From positions 1-64,000 of the forward strand of contig JANEZZ010001473.1 of NCBI GenBank assembly GCA_026122225.1: a stretch of DNA of 64,000 nt. The letters are read 5' to 3'. The notes under the pieces are model-generated. The model had not been told where the DNA came from, did not search any database, and saw only the letters and a program-made list of their open reading frames with translations. Shown in pieces: positions 55,013-64,000 of the stretch. This DNA comes from Heloderma charlesbogerti (Eukaryota; Chordata; Lepidosauria; Squamata; Helodermatidae). A program made the position numbers and the translations under genes. Within the stretch, counting starts at the first letter, position 1, and every line of letters starts with the position of its first letter.

Positions 55013-55765
55013 AACAGGAAATCTGGGTTTATATAACTAGCAGAATCAATGGTAATGATTTTCCTGAATCGTACTCCTGCCAGCTGCTGGGGGCCGGTTG
55101 TATTTTGAACACTCCCCTGCAAGAATAGTCACAGCTCTACACCGAGAGAAATCGCAAGTGGCTTTCATGCTAGAGCACTTGCAACCTGCCATGGTACAGT
55201 CTAGGCAAAAGCTTTACCACTTCATTCTGTACGTTGTTTAACACTTGCACTGCCACCTGTAACAGATTGTCCTCCCTACTGAAGTTTTTAACTTACATGT
55301 TAGATAAGATCCACACAGACCAAACACTGTAAGGATGGAAGGGTAACTTTGGCCCCTTTCGCTTCTTTGCTTTCATCAAATAAAGTTACACCCTTGCTTT
55401 GACGTACCATTGAGGTGGGTTTTGTGTGTTAATTGACGTTGGCTTTGTAGGACTCCGTGGAATGTAATTTTATAGGGAGATGTTTGATTGAAATCTCGGC
55501 CTTCCTTGTTTTGTTCTTTTCCAGGCAGTGCTCAGAAGCCAACTATTTGTTAAATCTTTTCCCTGTGTTTTACATTAAGGGAAGGTTGGGGTTTCCTATT
55601 GGAAACATGTAGTGTGCTTCCCTTATGGAAAACCTAGCAATTTAACTTTGGCACATTCGCATTACAAATGTGACCTGCAAGAACAGAGGATATGGCAGTG
55701 TATCCTCACGTCCTAACAGGTGTGCTCTGGTTCATGGTTCCAGCCAACTGTGGGTGCTCTGTTCC
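55013..55765. other. Low-copy sequence, no gene seen
   Basis: AT-rich; no repeat or exon found. Confidence 0.35.
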
Positions 55766-55769
55766 ATCC

Positions 55770-56460
55770 CTCACATTCACACAGCGCACAGTTGAACTAT
55801 GGAATTAGCCACCACAAGATGTGGTGATGGCCACCAATTAGGATGGCTTCAAAAGCGGGTTAGACGAATTCCTGGAGGAGAAGGCTATCAATGGCTATTA
55901 GTCCTGATGGCTATGTGCTACCTCCAGTATCAGAGGCAGTAAACCTATGTAAAAAAAAAAGGCAAAGGTGTCCCCAACCAGTCGTGTCCGACTCTAGGGT
56001 GCGTTGCTCATCCCCGTTTCTAAGCCGAAGAGCCACCGCTGTCCGAAGACGCTTCCGTGGTCACGTGGTCGGCATGACTGAACACCGAGGTGCACGGAAC
56101 GCTGTTACCTTTCCCGCCGAAGCGGTACCTATTTATCTACTTGCAATTTCTTGCTTTCGAACTGCTAGGTTGGCAGAAGCTGGGACTGAAGACGGGAGCT
56201 CACTCCGTCACGCAGCACTCGGGTCTCGAACTGCTGTCCCGCTGACCTTCCAGTCTGCAGTTCAGCGTCTTAACCACTAAGCCACCAGTAAACCTATGTA
56301 CCAATTGCTGGGGCACATAGGCGGGAGGGTGCTATTGCACTCATGTCCTGCTTTTGGTTTCCTGGTCAACAGCTGGTTGGCCACTGTGTGAACAGAATGC
56401 TGGACTAGATGGACCCTTGTTCTGATCCAGCATGGCTCTCCTTATGTTCTTATTTTCTGT
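55770..56460 (+). repeat. CR1 LINE 3' fragment split by a Sauria SINE
   Basis: ACACAGCGCACAGTTGAAC, GAGGAGAAGGCTATCAATGG and CCTCCAGTATCAGAGGC run up to 55951. After the SINE the CR1 continues (ACCAATTGCTGGGGCAC ... GGACCCTTGTTCTGATCCAGC). Confidence 0.8.
55952..56286 (-). mobile_element. Sauria-type SINE, minus strand, in CR1
   Basis: Poly(A)/T end at 55951-55960, then GTGTCCCCAACCAGTCGTG (BovB-like), AACACCGAGGTGCACGG, GGTCTCGAACTGCTG (B box) and CTTAACCACTAAGCCACC (A box). The 14-bp direct repeat AGTAAACCTATGTA lies at 55938-55951 and 56287-56300. Confidence 0.92.
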
Positions 56461-56864
56461 TGGTTATTTTTCCCCAGCTGATTTTAAACATTTTGGGTCT
56501 GTTGAGCATGCTTTGTCCCCATTGAGCTGTTACCCTCTTAAGTTTTTGTTTAAAGATACTTTGTGCTTCTGCAAACCTCGGGGTTTCCCCAAGCATGCTG
56601 ACACCGACCCTCCTGTTTCTCTGTGGCCATGTTTTGGCTACGTAGCTGTCAGTACTCATCACCAGAGTTCACTGTTAGAGGGAGCGATGAGTGTTGTTTT
56701 CTAACATCTGCTCTTTTTATTTTATTTTTTAGTTAGCATCAAAACATAAAAATTCTCCTAACAATATTTCCTTTTTGTATGTTGCTTTTATATATTGTAA
56801 TAGGTTTAACATAATATCTACTTTGCATTATCAACAGCTTTCCAGACAAAATTTATACTTTCAT

Positions 56865-57080
56865 GGAAGATTAGGCTATCAATGGCTAGTAGTTATAGTG
56901 GCTATATATTACCTCCAGGTTTAGGGGCAGTTGCTGGGGATCATGAGTGGGAAGGTGCTATTGCCGTGATGTCCCATTTGTGGGCTTCCCACTGGCTGCG
57001 GGTTGGCCAGCGTGGGAACAGAATGTTGGACTAGATCAGTCTTTGTTCTGATCCAGCACGGCTCTTCTTGTGTTCTTAAG
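56865..57080 (+). repeat. CR1 LINE 3' tail
   Basis: GAAGATTAGGCTATCAATGG, GTTGCTGGGGATCATGAG and CTAGATCAGTCTTTGTTCTG match the other CR1 3' copies. Confidence 0.7.
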
Positions 57081-57719
57081 TACACTTAACAAGTTGAAGA
57101 AGATGTCAGCAAACAAAGCCGGAGTCTGTCCTTATGCTGTTGTTCTTGTGCAGTTTTCATCAGATGAAATGATTTGATTATTTTAAAAAAGAAAAGAAAA
57201 GAAAAACAGGCAGTGATTAATCGCTCAGGGATCTGTTTGTTCCAGGGGCAAATTTTATCCCAGTGGCATCATGTCAGATTAGTGTGTGTGATGGGATGGC
57301 GCTTATCCTTGGTAGCAAGGAGAGAACTGGCCAAGGGAAGAAAGGCAAGGTGCCAGGGGTGGGAATGACTGGGAAACATGTCAAGCATTGCAACTCACAA
57401 GTTCCAAAGTGAGGACTTCATGTCAGATGGCAGCCTTGCAGGGGGAATCCTGCTCTGTACCACACACTTTAGGAAGTATCATTTGTAGCTGGTGGGGCCA
57501 AGGCGCAAAACCTTTTCCAATTTATAGGTTGTGGTGTCATGGAAGGCCTCTTCCTTCCAGAGAAGCTGACAAACGCCAAATGTTGCTCATGTTTAGGAAA
57601 CGGGTAAAAATGTATCTGAAATGTTTCAGTGGCCCGCATCACTTTCATTGCTGCCAATAGATTTTTAGGGCAGAAATTCTGTTTTTTTTGTTTTTAAGAT
57701 TTGTTTTCACAATGATATT

Positions 57720-58095
57720 ATTTATTTACTTACAACACTTATATGCCACTCCACATCTAAACAGATTCTGGAGCGGTAGATAATAAAAGATAAAAAGAAT
57801 AAAAACACCATATTAAAACGTATTAAAAAAAAATAAAACCGCATATTAAAAGTTTAAAAAAATACCAATAAAAACTGTGGTTCTTCAATCAAGGAAGGCT
57901 TCTTGAAATAAAGATGTCTTCAGCAGGCACCAAAAATGACACAATCTTGGTGCCTGCCCGACTTCCCGAAGCAGAGAGTTCCACAGAAAGGGAGCCACCA
58001 CGCTGAAGGCTCTTCTCCGGGTGGACACCAATCGGGCCATAAATCCATGCGGAACAACCAGGAGCATTTCATCTGATGACCTCAGTGACCAGGCA
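57720..58095 (-). repeat. L2-clade LINE 3' fragment, minus strand
   Basis: An A-rich tail (57780-57870) and, reversed, CTTCAAGAAGCCTTCC, GCAGGCACCAAGATTGTG and GGCTCCCTTTCTGTGGAACTC. The order fits an L2 terminal region, and it matches 10380-10657 in inverted order. Confidence 0.68.
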
Positions 58096-58309
58096 GGTTG
58101 AATTGGGAGAAGGCAGTCTCTGCAAGTGCCCTTGACATTTTATGGTATTATGACATCTAAGCTATAGTGTTACATTGCTTTTAATTAATGTTCTAGGAAA
58201 TATGGTAGAAAATACTTTGAATCATCCTGCTTCGTTCTAATGCAGGCCTTGGTTGTTCCGTGTCTATCAGCTGGGCAGCAAAACAGGGCCACATGTGGAG
58301 TGTTCTTTG

Positions 58310-58326
58310 TGCTGGGGGGGGGGGCG
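58310..58326. repeat. G-run
   Basis: Homopolymeric G tract of about ten bases. Confidence 0.8.
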
Positions 58327-58619
58327 GCATGCCCAGGGCTTATGGTATCTGGAGTAGTGGTGGGGGAGTAGGATCAATTAATGCATGCCGTAAGGCACTC
58401 ATCCGCCAAACCTGAATCCTTCTTCATGTCCAAAATGGTATGTGCTGCTTCCCTTTTTTTACATGAATGAATTTTTAAACATTCTTTATGCTTCTCTCCC
58501 CCCACCCCAAAAAAGGAAGGAGGGGAGCCTACAAAGCCCACGTTCTGTTGCTCTCCTCTCTTTAGTTTTTTGGTCCTCTTAAGTCTCTTCCCCTTTGCCG
58601 CCTCCTTCCTCATTAATAA

Positions 58620-59150
58620 CTGACGTTATTGGTGGTTGAATCAAGCATTAAAGGCTAATGCACTGTGGCTGGTCACCTTTAAATGGAACACATCGGCAGC
58701 TCCCAAGGACCAATCTTTTCTTCTTTGCTTTTTAAGGAAGAAAATATTACAACATTTAGGCCAGCCCATCAACAGCCAATAACTCTTTATACTGGTTATT
58801 AGAAGGTACGCCTACAGTTTAACGATAATGACTCTGTCGCCCTAAGTCATAGGTGCTTATAGTTGGCAATGTTTCTCCTTTCGTGCCGTTCCCTTTCCTC
58901 TCCTCCTCCTAGTTTTATGTCCTACACAGGTGATTAGCATGTTGTAATTGAGGTGGTTGTAAAAAGATAATTAATTGACATTTCACTCCCAGAGAGGTCA
59001 AACTGCCCTGTCTTCTGTGGTCATTATGAGACTAGTCGTTCTGCTCCTTCGTCCTCCCTCCCACCCAAACCCAAGGTGATGAAATGACCTTTATCTTGCT
59101 GATCAAGACATAATTGTTGTAATTAAAATAGACACAGAGGGAGGATTTGA
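58620..59150. promoter_or_regulatory. Candidate conserved non-coding block
   Basis: About 530 bp of repeat-free sequence with closely spaced motifs: GATTAGCATG, TTGTAATTGAGG, AAGATAATTAATTGACATTT, AGAGAGGTCAAAC, GTGATGAAATGACC and TTGTAATTAAAAT. I rate it the best enhancer-like candidate in the window, but this rests on composition alone. Confidence 0.35.
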
Positions 59151-59154
59151 GGAG

Positions 59155-59950
59155 CGTCACTCCTGAGATGGGATTGTCCGACTATGCTTGGCTCTGTCGT
59201 GGTGCCAGGGCTGTCAGAGGGGAGCCAGGAGCTGAGAAACAGAACTCATGCCAGGGAGGCAGAGCCAAAGAACCAACCAGGAAGATGAGGAACCAACCTG
59301 AGCCAGGACGACCATTGTTCCTCGGCCAAATTCTGAGCACAAACAGGAAGTATTTTACAGCTCTTCCTGTCTGGGAGGGCCCAATGACCAGTCTGCATGG
59401 GCAGGGCCAGCCCAGAACCTGAGAATACGTCACTGCCCAGAGAGATCCTCCAAGCAAGGTAAAGTCCAGCATCTTAGCAGAAAGGGAAAGCCTGAACAGG
59501 TTGCTCAGGTTAAAAGGGAAGGCAGCAGTTCTGGGAGCTTGATAGAAGACAGTAGAATGGAATTGGCCCTTTGGGGTCACAGGGTGTGCTGGTCCCAAAG
59601 GATTCTGTTACATTTGGGGAAGTGTCCCAGTGTGAACTGCCTGTGGCTCCCCCTTCTGACCAGCAGCTGCAGTGGCACAAGGGGCCTGATTCAGAAAGGT
59701 CGTGCTTTGAGCCCTCACAGTGCCTGACACCTGGAGTGGCCACATCTGAATCCAGCTCACGTACCCAAAGACAGCATTCAACGCTGGATCCTGCAGTACA
59801 GCAAGGTGGGCCGCCGGGCTCAGAGAACGTATGCAATGTTTGGCCAATCTCACAGCAGCCAGCCTTGAGGTAGAGTGGCCAGTTGTCAACACAGAGATCC
59901 CTCCTCTCCCTTCAAAAGCTCTAAAAGAGTAAGAGAGGATACAGGTGCTG
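59155..59950. other. GC-richer block, origin unclear
   Basis: Frames with Glu/Gln/Ser-rich sequence (59571-59873) resemble decayed retroelement gag or ORF1 but lack a recognisable motif. Confidence 0.25.
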
Positions 59951-59954
59951 CACC

Positions 59955-60110
59955 TTATACGAAGAGCCCTGCTGGATCAAACCCAAGGTCAAACAGGATC
60001 CAGCAGCCTGTTTCCCCCAGTGGTCAGGCAGATGCTTCTAGGAAGATGCTTCTCCCTGCTGTTGCTGTTCCTACCAACTGGCATTCAGAGGTCTGCTCCT
60101 TCTGAATAGG
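59955..60110 (-). repeat. CR1/related 3' fragment, minus strand
   Basis: GAAGAGCCCTGCTGGATCAAACCCAAGG and CCAACTGGCATTCAGAGG. Confidence 0.55.
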
Positions 60111-60111
60111 G

Positions 60112-60890
60112 ATAAATAGCAAGTTCTGTACCTAGGAAAAAGAAACCAAATGCACAGTTACAAGATGGGGGATATGTGGCTCAACCACACTACAAGCGAG
60201 AAGGATCTTGGAACTGTTGTCGATCACAAGCTGAATATGAGCCAACGATGTGATGTGGCTGCAAAAAGGGCAAATGCTCTTTTGGGCTGCATTCATAGAA
60301 GCATCGCTTCCAAATCCCAGGAAGTACTAGTTCCCCTCTACTCAGCACTGGTTAGGCCTCATTTGGAGTACTGTGTCCAGTTCTGGGCACCGCACTTTAA
60401 GAAGGATGCAGACAAGCTGGAGAGGGTTCAGAGGAGGGCAACGAAGATGATCAGGGGACTGGAAACAAAGCCCTATGAAGAGAGACTGAAAGAACTGGGC
60501 ATGTTTAGCCTTGAGAAGAAAAGACTGAGGGGAGATATGATAGCACTCTTCAAGTACTTGAAAGGTTGTCACAGAGAGGAAGGCCAGGATCTCTTCTTGA
60601 TCATCCCAGAGTGCAGGACACGGAATAATGGGCTCAAGTGACAGGAAGCCAGATTCCGGCTGAACATCAGGAAAAACTTCCTGACTGTAAGAGCAATACG
60701 ACAATGGAACCAATTACCTGGGGAGGTGGTGGGCTCTCCCACACTGGAGGCCTTCAAGACGAGGCTGGACAGCCATTTGTCAGGGATGCTCTGACCTGGA
60801 TTCCTGCATTGAGCAGGGGGTTGGACTCGATGGCCTTGTAAGCCCCTTCCAACCCTACTATTCTATGATTCTATGATTCTATGAACCTGG
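60112..60890 (+). repeat. CR1 LINE 3' part with coding end
   Basis: The open frame 60150-60641 encodes the C-terminal end of the CR1 ORF2 reverse transcriptase: TSEKDLGTVVDHKLNMSQ, YSALVRPHLEYCVQFWAP, RVQRRATKMIRG and FSLEKKRLRGDMIALFKYLK. The 3' UTR follows and ends in the diagnostic ATTCTATG repeat (60860-60883). Confidence 0.88.
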
Positions 60891-61189
60891 AAGTTCTTCC
60901 TAGACCCAGACTAGGAGAACCAAATTAGGAATCTATCTAATATCTCTTTAGAGCCAACTATGGGCAAAACCAGATGCAACACAGGAAATCTGTGGTCACG
61001 ATTTTCCTTGGTTTTAAAAAATATTAACAGCCTCCCCAGTGGGGCAACTCAGATTTGGGGTCAAGGTGCTGGAAGAGGATTAACCCCCTTTCCCCACACT
61101 GTTTTCCTCATCCACATTGCTCCCCACCCCCAGAACTTCTGTTCGCCCAGTCCTTCTCCCATCCACCCCACACACAGCTGTTCCCAACC

Positions 61190-61310
61190 ACAAACCTTCC
61201 ACAGTTTGGAAAGGCTTGCAGTTACTACAAGCCTGATGGCTGACCATGCTGGGAGTTGTAGCCCAACTCATCTTGAGGGCACCAGGTTGGGGAATGTTGT
61301 GCTAGAGCTT
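61190..61310. repeat. MITE family A, partial
   Basis: CATGCTGGGAGTTGTAGCCCAACTCATCTTGAGGGCACCAGGTTGGGGAA is one arm of the family. Confidence 0.5.
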
Positions 61311-61799
61311 GGAATCCCAAGGGGGCTGTTGCAGCAGCAGTGATCTGGCCCAGACCAAGAGTTTATATAGGAGATGGAAGCTCTGCTCCTTCTTGGCTCT
61401 CGGCCAGCTCCTGATCAAGAAAGGTGCCTATATCAGCTTCCCCTGCTCCTGAAGGGTAGCCTCCTGTGGCTAGCCAGGCACTTTGCCAGCAGCCCTTCTG
61501 CCTGGCTTGACATCTCCTTCTCCTGGGGGGTGATATGGGGGGGGGGAGAGCTGCTCAACTTGAGCAACCAGTGTGGAGGCTTCCAGTCTTGCAGTGTCAA
61601 GAGTCTGAAAGCTCTACAGATATTCCTCATGGTTACTGGTGGCGCTCGAGTTTGCTGGGAGGTCTTGTCCCTCCAAGAAGTCCCCAGGTTCCAGGCCTGG
61701 GCAGGGCTGAGCCTTGACACCTCGTCACATCTGGGTCACCCTGACACTACCACCACCCCAGTGTTAGTTTGCTGCTGTCTTTAAAAGCGTATCGCACCG

Positions 61800-62090
61800 C
61801 CATCAAACAAGGCAAGACAGAAGTTAGCAGCTGCGAAGTCTTTATTGAAAACTATTAGTGCATTAAGAAATTGGAAATTACGCTGTAAGCAATATGGTTC
61901 CCATTCATTGCTCAGAACATAAATACTGCTACTACAGCAAAAGCTAATGAAGAGAGAGGAGTTAAAAGAACGTCCTTGCAGAAGTGGAAAGGCTAACTTT
62001 TTAATATAAGGCTGTTTTAATGATCAGATGAAGTCACCACAGAAAGAGGTGCAATGCTTATCAGTGTGAAAACCCTTGTTTGAATGTGTC
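61800..62090. other. AT-rich low-copy sequence
   Basis: No repeat signature or coding; possible regulatory or unique intronic DNA. Confidence 0.3.
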
Positions 62091-62299
62091 TTAAGAAAAC
62101 GATGGTTTCTCAGATGAGGAGTGGGCATTCTGAAAGTGCAACACTTGGTTTCTGTCAAGGGTATGAGCTCTCCCCAACGCAGTTTTGAATAGTTGTTTAA
62201 TTAATGCGACCCGAAACGCACCCACGCACCCCAAATCAGGACCCTTCTCCAAGGAGATTACAATGTAATTTTTCCCCTCCAGGAGGGGAGATGACAAAC

Positions 62300-63060
62300 A
62301 GAAGAGGTAGTAAAGGGAAAGACAGGAGGGTTACAAGGGATGAATGCGAACAGATACTGTCAGCACACTCACAGAGCATTCTGTGCATGTCTGCATCCTA
62401 AATGTGCATAGGGTGGCAGTTTGCCTCTGATGACCAGTTTCTGGAGAGTGCTGTTGGGCTCCTGTCTCGCTTGTGGTCTTCCCGTAGGCATTTGGCATGC
62501 TGGAACAGGCCTTTGGTCTGATCTGGCACAGCTCTTTTTATGTCGTTCTGTACTCAGAAGAAATGGGACTGCCAAGTCAGGGTGCAGATGACAGCAGCCT
62601 TAGGTTTGGCATAATTTGGAGGGCAGGACAAAGATGTTTTAAGTTGGGGTTTGAACGAAGACGCAGAGATGGCACTGCTCCTTCCAGGGACCGGCCTCAG
62701 GGCAGCAGAGGAGAAAGAGCTGAGCCATTTGAGCAAGCAAGAAGTGGAGGAGCAAAAGTTACAGACAGGAGTATATCAGCAGATCGCAGCAGCAAGAGAG
62801 AGGAGGGGGCAGTATCAGTGATATGTATTAATATACCTGTGAAGTGGAAATGTGATAATTAATTCGACAAAAGGTAGATAAATAAAGCAAACAGTGGAGT
62901 AGCACTCTTCTCGTAGTGTAGGATTGACTCTATTGCATTGTCCTTTATGGGTTTGCTGTCCTTTATTTGTTTCGTGTGGCATTGTGGGACTTTAACTTAG
63001 CACACATTGGCACAGATTCCTCCCTTCTCCCCTTTTATACAAGCCATTTTTGGCATTGCA
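62300..63060. other. Mostly unrecognised sequence
   Basis: A short CR1/SINE-like phrase at 62505-62545 (GGCCTTTGGTCTGATCTGG), otherwise no feature named. Confidence 0.35.
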
Positions 63061-63062
63061 GC

Positions 63063-63211
63063 AGAATCATAGAATCATAGGGTTGGAAGGGGCCTACAAG
63101 GACATCGAGTCCAACCCCCTGCTCAATGCAGGAAGCCTGATTCCCAGTCAGTTTCCCATCCAAGTACCAACCGGGGCTGACCCTGCTTAGCTCACGAGAT
63201 TGGGTGCATCC
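63063..63211 (-). mobile_element. Composite SINE: 5S rRNA-derived head plus CR1 tail (copy 2)
   Basis: Minus strand: the 5S-like part (63211-63140) with an intact AGCTAAGCAGGGTC box A and a damaged box C. The junction TGGGAATCAGGCTTCCTGCA is the same as in copy 1, followed by the CR1 end with GATTCTATGATTCTG. The head lacks about 20 bp present in copy 1. Confidence 0.78.
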
Positions 63212-63294
63212 AAGAATGATTGGTGCCAGAATCACATTGATTCTTGTGCTGACCTTGGAGGCTAATGGGACAGAAACATCGAAGTACTGTACAG

Positions 63295-63500
63295 TTGCAC
63301 AGAAAACTGCTTTATACCAGGTCAGGTTGTTTGTCTGTCTAACCCTGTATTTTCTGCTCTGACTGACATTGGGAGCTCCAGGCTTTCTGCTAGAAAAGGG
63401 TCTTTCCCATCACCTGTTACTTGATCCTTTTAACAGGAGGTGCCAAGGATTGGATCTAGGCCCTTCTACATCCAGAGTGTGTGCTCATCAGTGAGCTGTC
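63295..63500 (-). repeat. tRNA-derived SINE, minus strand
   Basis: TATACCAGGTCAGGTTGTTTG (tail), CATCACCTGTTACTTGATCC body and GGATTGGATCTAGGCCC (decayed reversed B box). Confidence 0.68.
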
Positions 63501-63559
63501 GTGTTCTCCAACAGGAGCAGTGTATCCATAGCCAATTGCCTCATTGCCAATGGTAGAGG

Positions 63560-63745
63560 AATGCTTAGAAACATCAGAAGCTGGCTTATACTGAGTCAGG
63601 CCATAGGTCCATCTAGTCAACTGACTGGCAGTGGCTCTCCAGGGTTTCAGGCAGGATCCTTTCTCAGTCCTACCTGGAGATGCCAGAAACCGAAGCAGAG
63701 ACCCTCTGCATGCAAAGCATGTGCTCTACCATTGAGCTATGGTAA
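63560..63745 (-). repeat. tRNA-derived SINE, minus strand
   Basis: GAAGCTGGCTTATACTGAGTC, TGGCTCTCCAGGGTTTCAGGC, GCATGCAAAGCATGTGCTC and TACCATTGAGCTATGG (reversed A box). Confidence 0.75.
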
Positions 63746-63824
63746 GATAATCCATCAACTGATGTAAAGTTGCATTTGCACCTACAGTCTCAAGTGGCAG
63801 AATTTTACCCCCGCAATCGTTTGG

Positions 63825-63955
63825 TCTGTGTAAACAACAAAGAGTCTTATGGAACCTTAAAGACTAACAAATTTATTACAGCATAAGCTTTCTTGGACTA
63901 CAGCCCATGTTGCGGTCTGTAAATTCCTTCATCTCAGTAGGTATGGATGCACCAA
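63825..63955. repeat. Dispersed reptile repeat, class uncertain
   Basis: AACAACAAAGAGTCTTATGG and TTAAAGACTAACAAATTTATTA...ATAAGCTTTCTTGGACTACAG. I recognise the phrase from reptile genomes but cannot place its class. Confidence 0.4.
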
Positions 63956-64000
63956 AGTGAACAGAAGTCGTTTGTCTCCCATTGCGTTGGCACCACTGAC

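Noticed and set aside
59212..59728. Possible further family E LTR (TGTCAG...CTGACA)
   Set aside because: Flanking five bases (AGGGC and CCTGG) do not match and the internal basic motif is absent.
28000..64000. Search for SKI exons on the minus strand (expected neighbour of MORN1 in mammals)
   Set aside because: No recognisable SKI coding sequence was seen.

Overview
This is vertebrate nuclear DNA, most likely from a squamate reptile (lizard or snake). The repeat set points there: Sauria-type SINEs whose tails match the BovB LINE, a nearly full-length BovB/RTE LINE, CR1 and L2 LINE fragments, tRNA-derived SINEs, a Tc1/mariner element, hAT-like and foldback MITEs, solo LTRs and a DIRS-like gag remnant. 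There are no bacterial operons, ribosome binding sites or CRISPR arrays. Most long open frames are chance frames or pieces of transposons.

The only host gene I can support is MORN1, on the + strand. Four exons (16764-16860, 19467-19577, 23178-23301, 27233-27426) have consensus splice sites, and their phases chain exactly (0, 1, 1, 2, 1). They encode the last MORN repeat and the beginning of the C-terminal domain. The N-terminal MORN repeats should lie left of the window. I could not securely identify the 3' exons. Everything else is intronic or intergenic.

Layout. 0-2 kb: a dead Tc1 transposon with long inverted repeats, then a Sauria SINE with target duplication. 2-16 kb: MORN1 intron with scattered SINE, CR1, L2 and MITE pieces and a 383-bp foldback element. 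16.7-27.5 kb: the MORN1 exons, separated by L2, SINEs and two solo LTRs of one family; one of these LTRs sits inside a related sequence. 27.5-43.6 kb: repeats, low-copy DNA and a second foldback element. 43.6-46.9 kb: BovB LINE, minus strand. 46.9-51.5 kb: an L2 fragment and then a DIRS-like gag remnant broken by two hAT-like MITEs, a solo LTR (itself holding a CR1 tail) and a SINE. 51.5-64 kb: low-copy AT-rich blocks that may be conserved non-coding elements, CR1 copies, and two copies of an unusual composite repeat with a 5S rRNA-derived head and a CR1 3' tail.

The most interesting items are the 5S-CR1 composite SINE, the LTR family that repeatedly carries an acidic-then-basic reading frame, and nested insertions where removing the insert plus one target-site copy returns the older frame.
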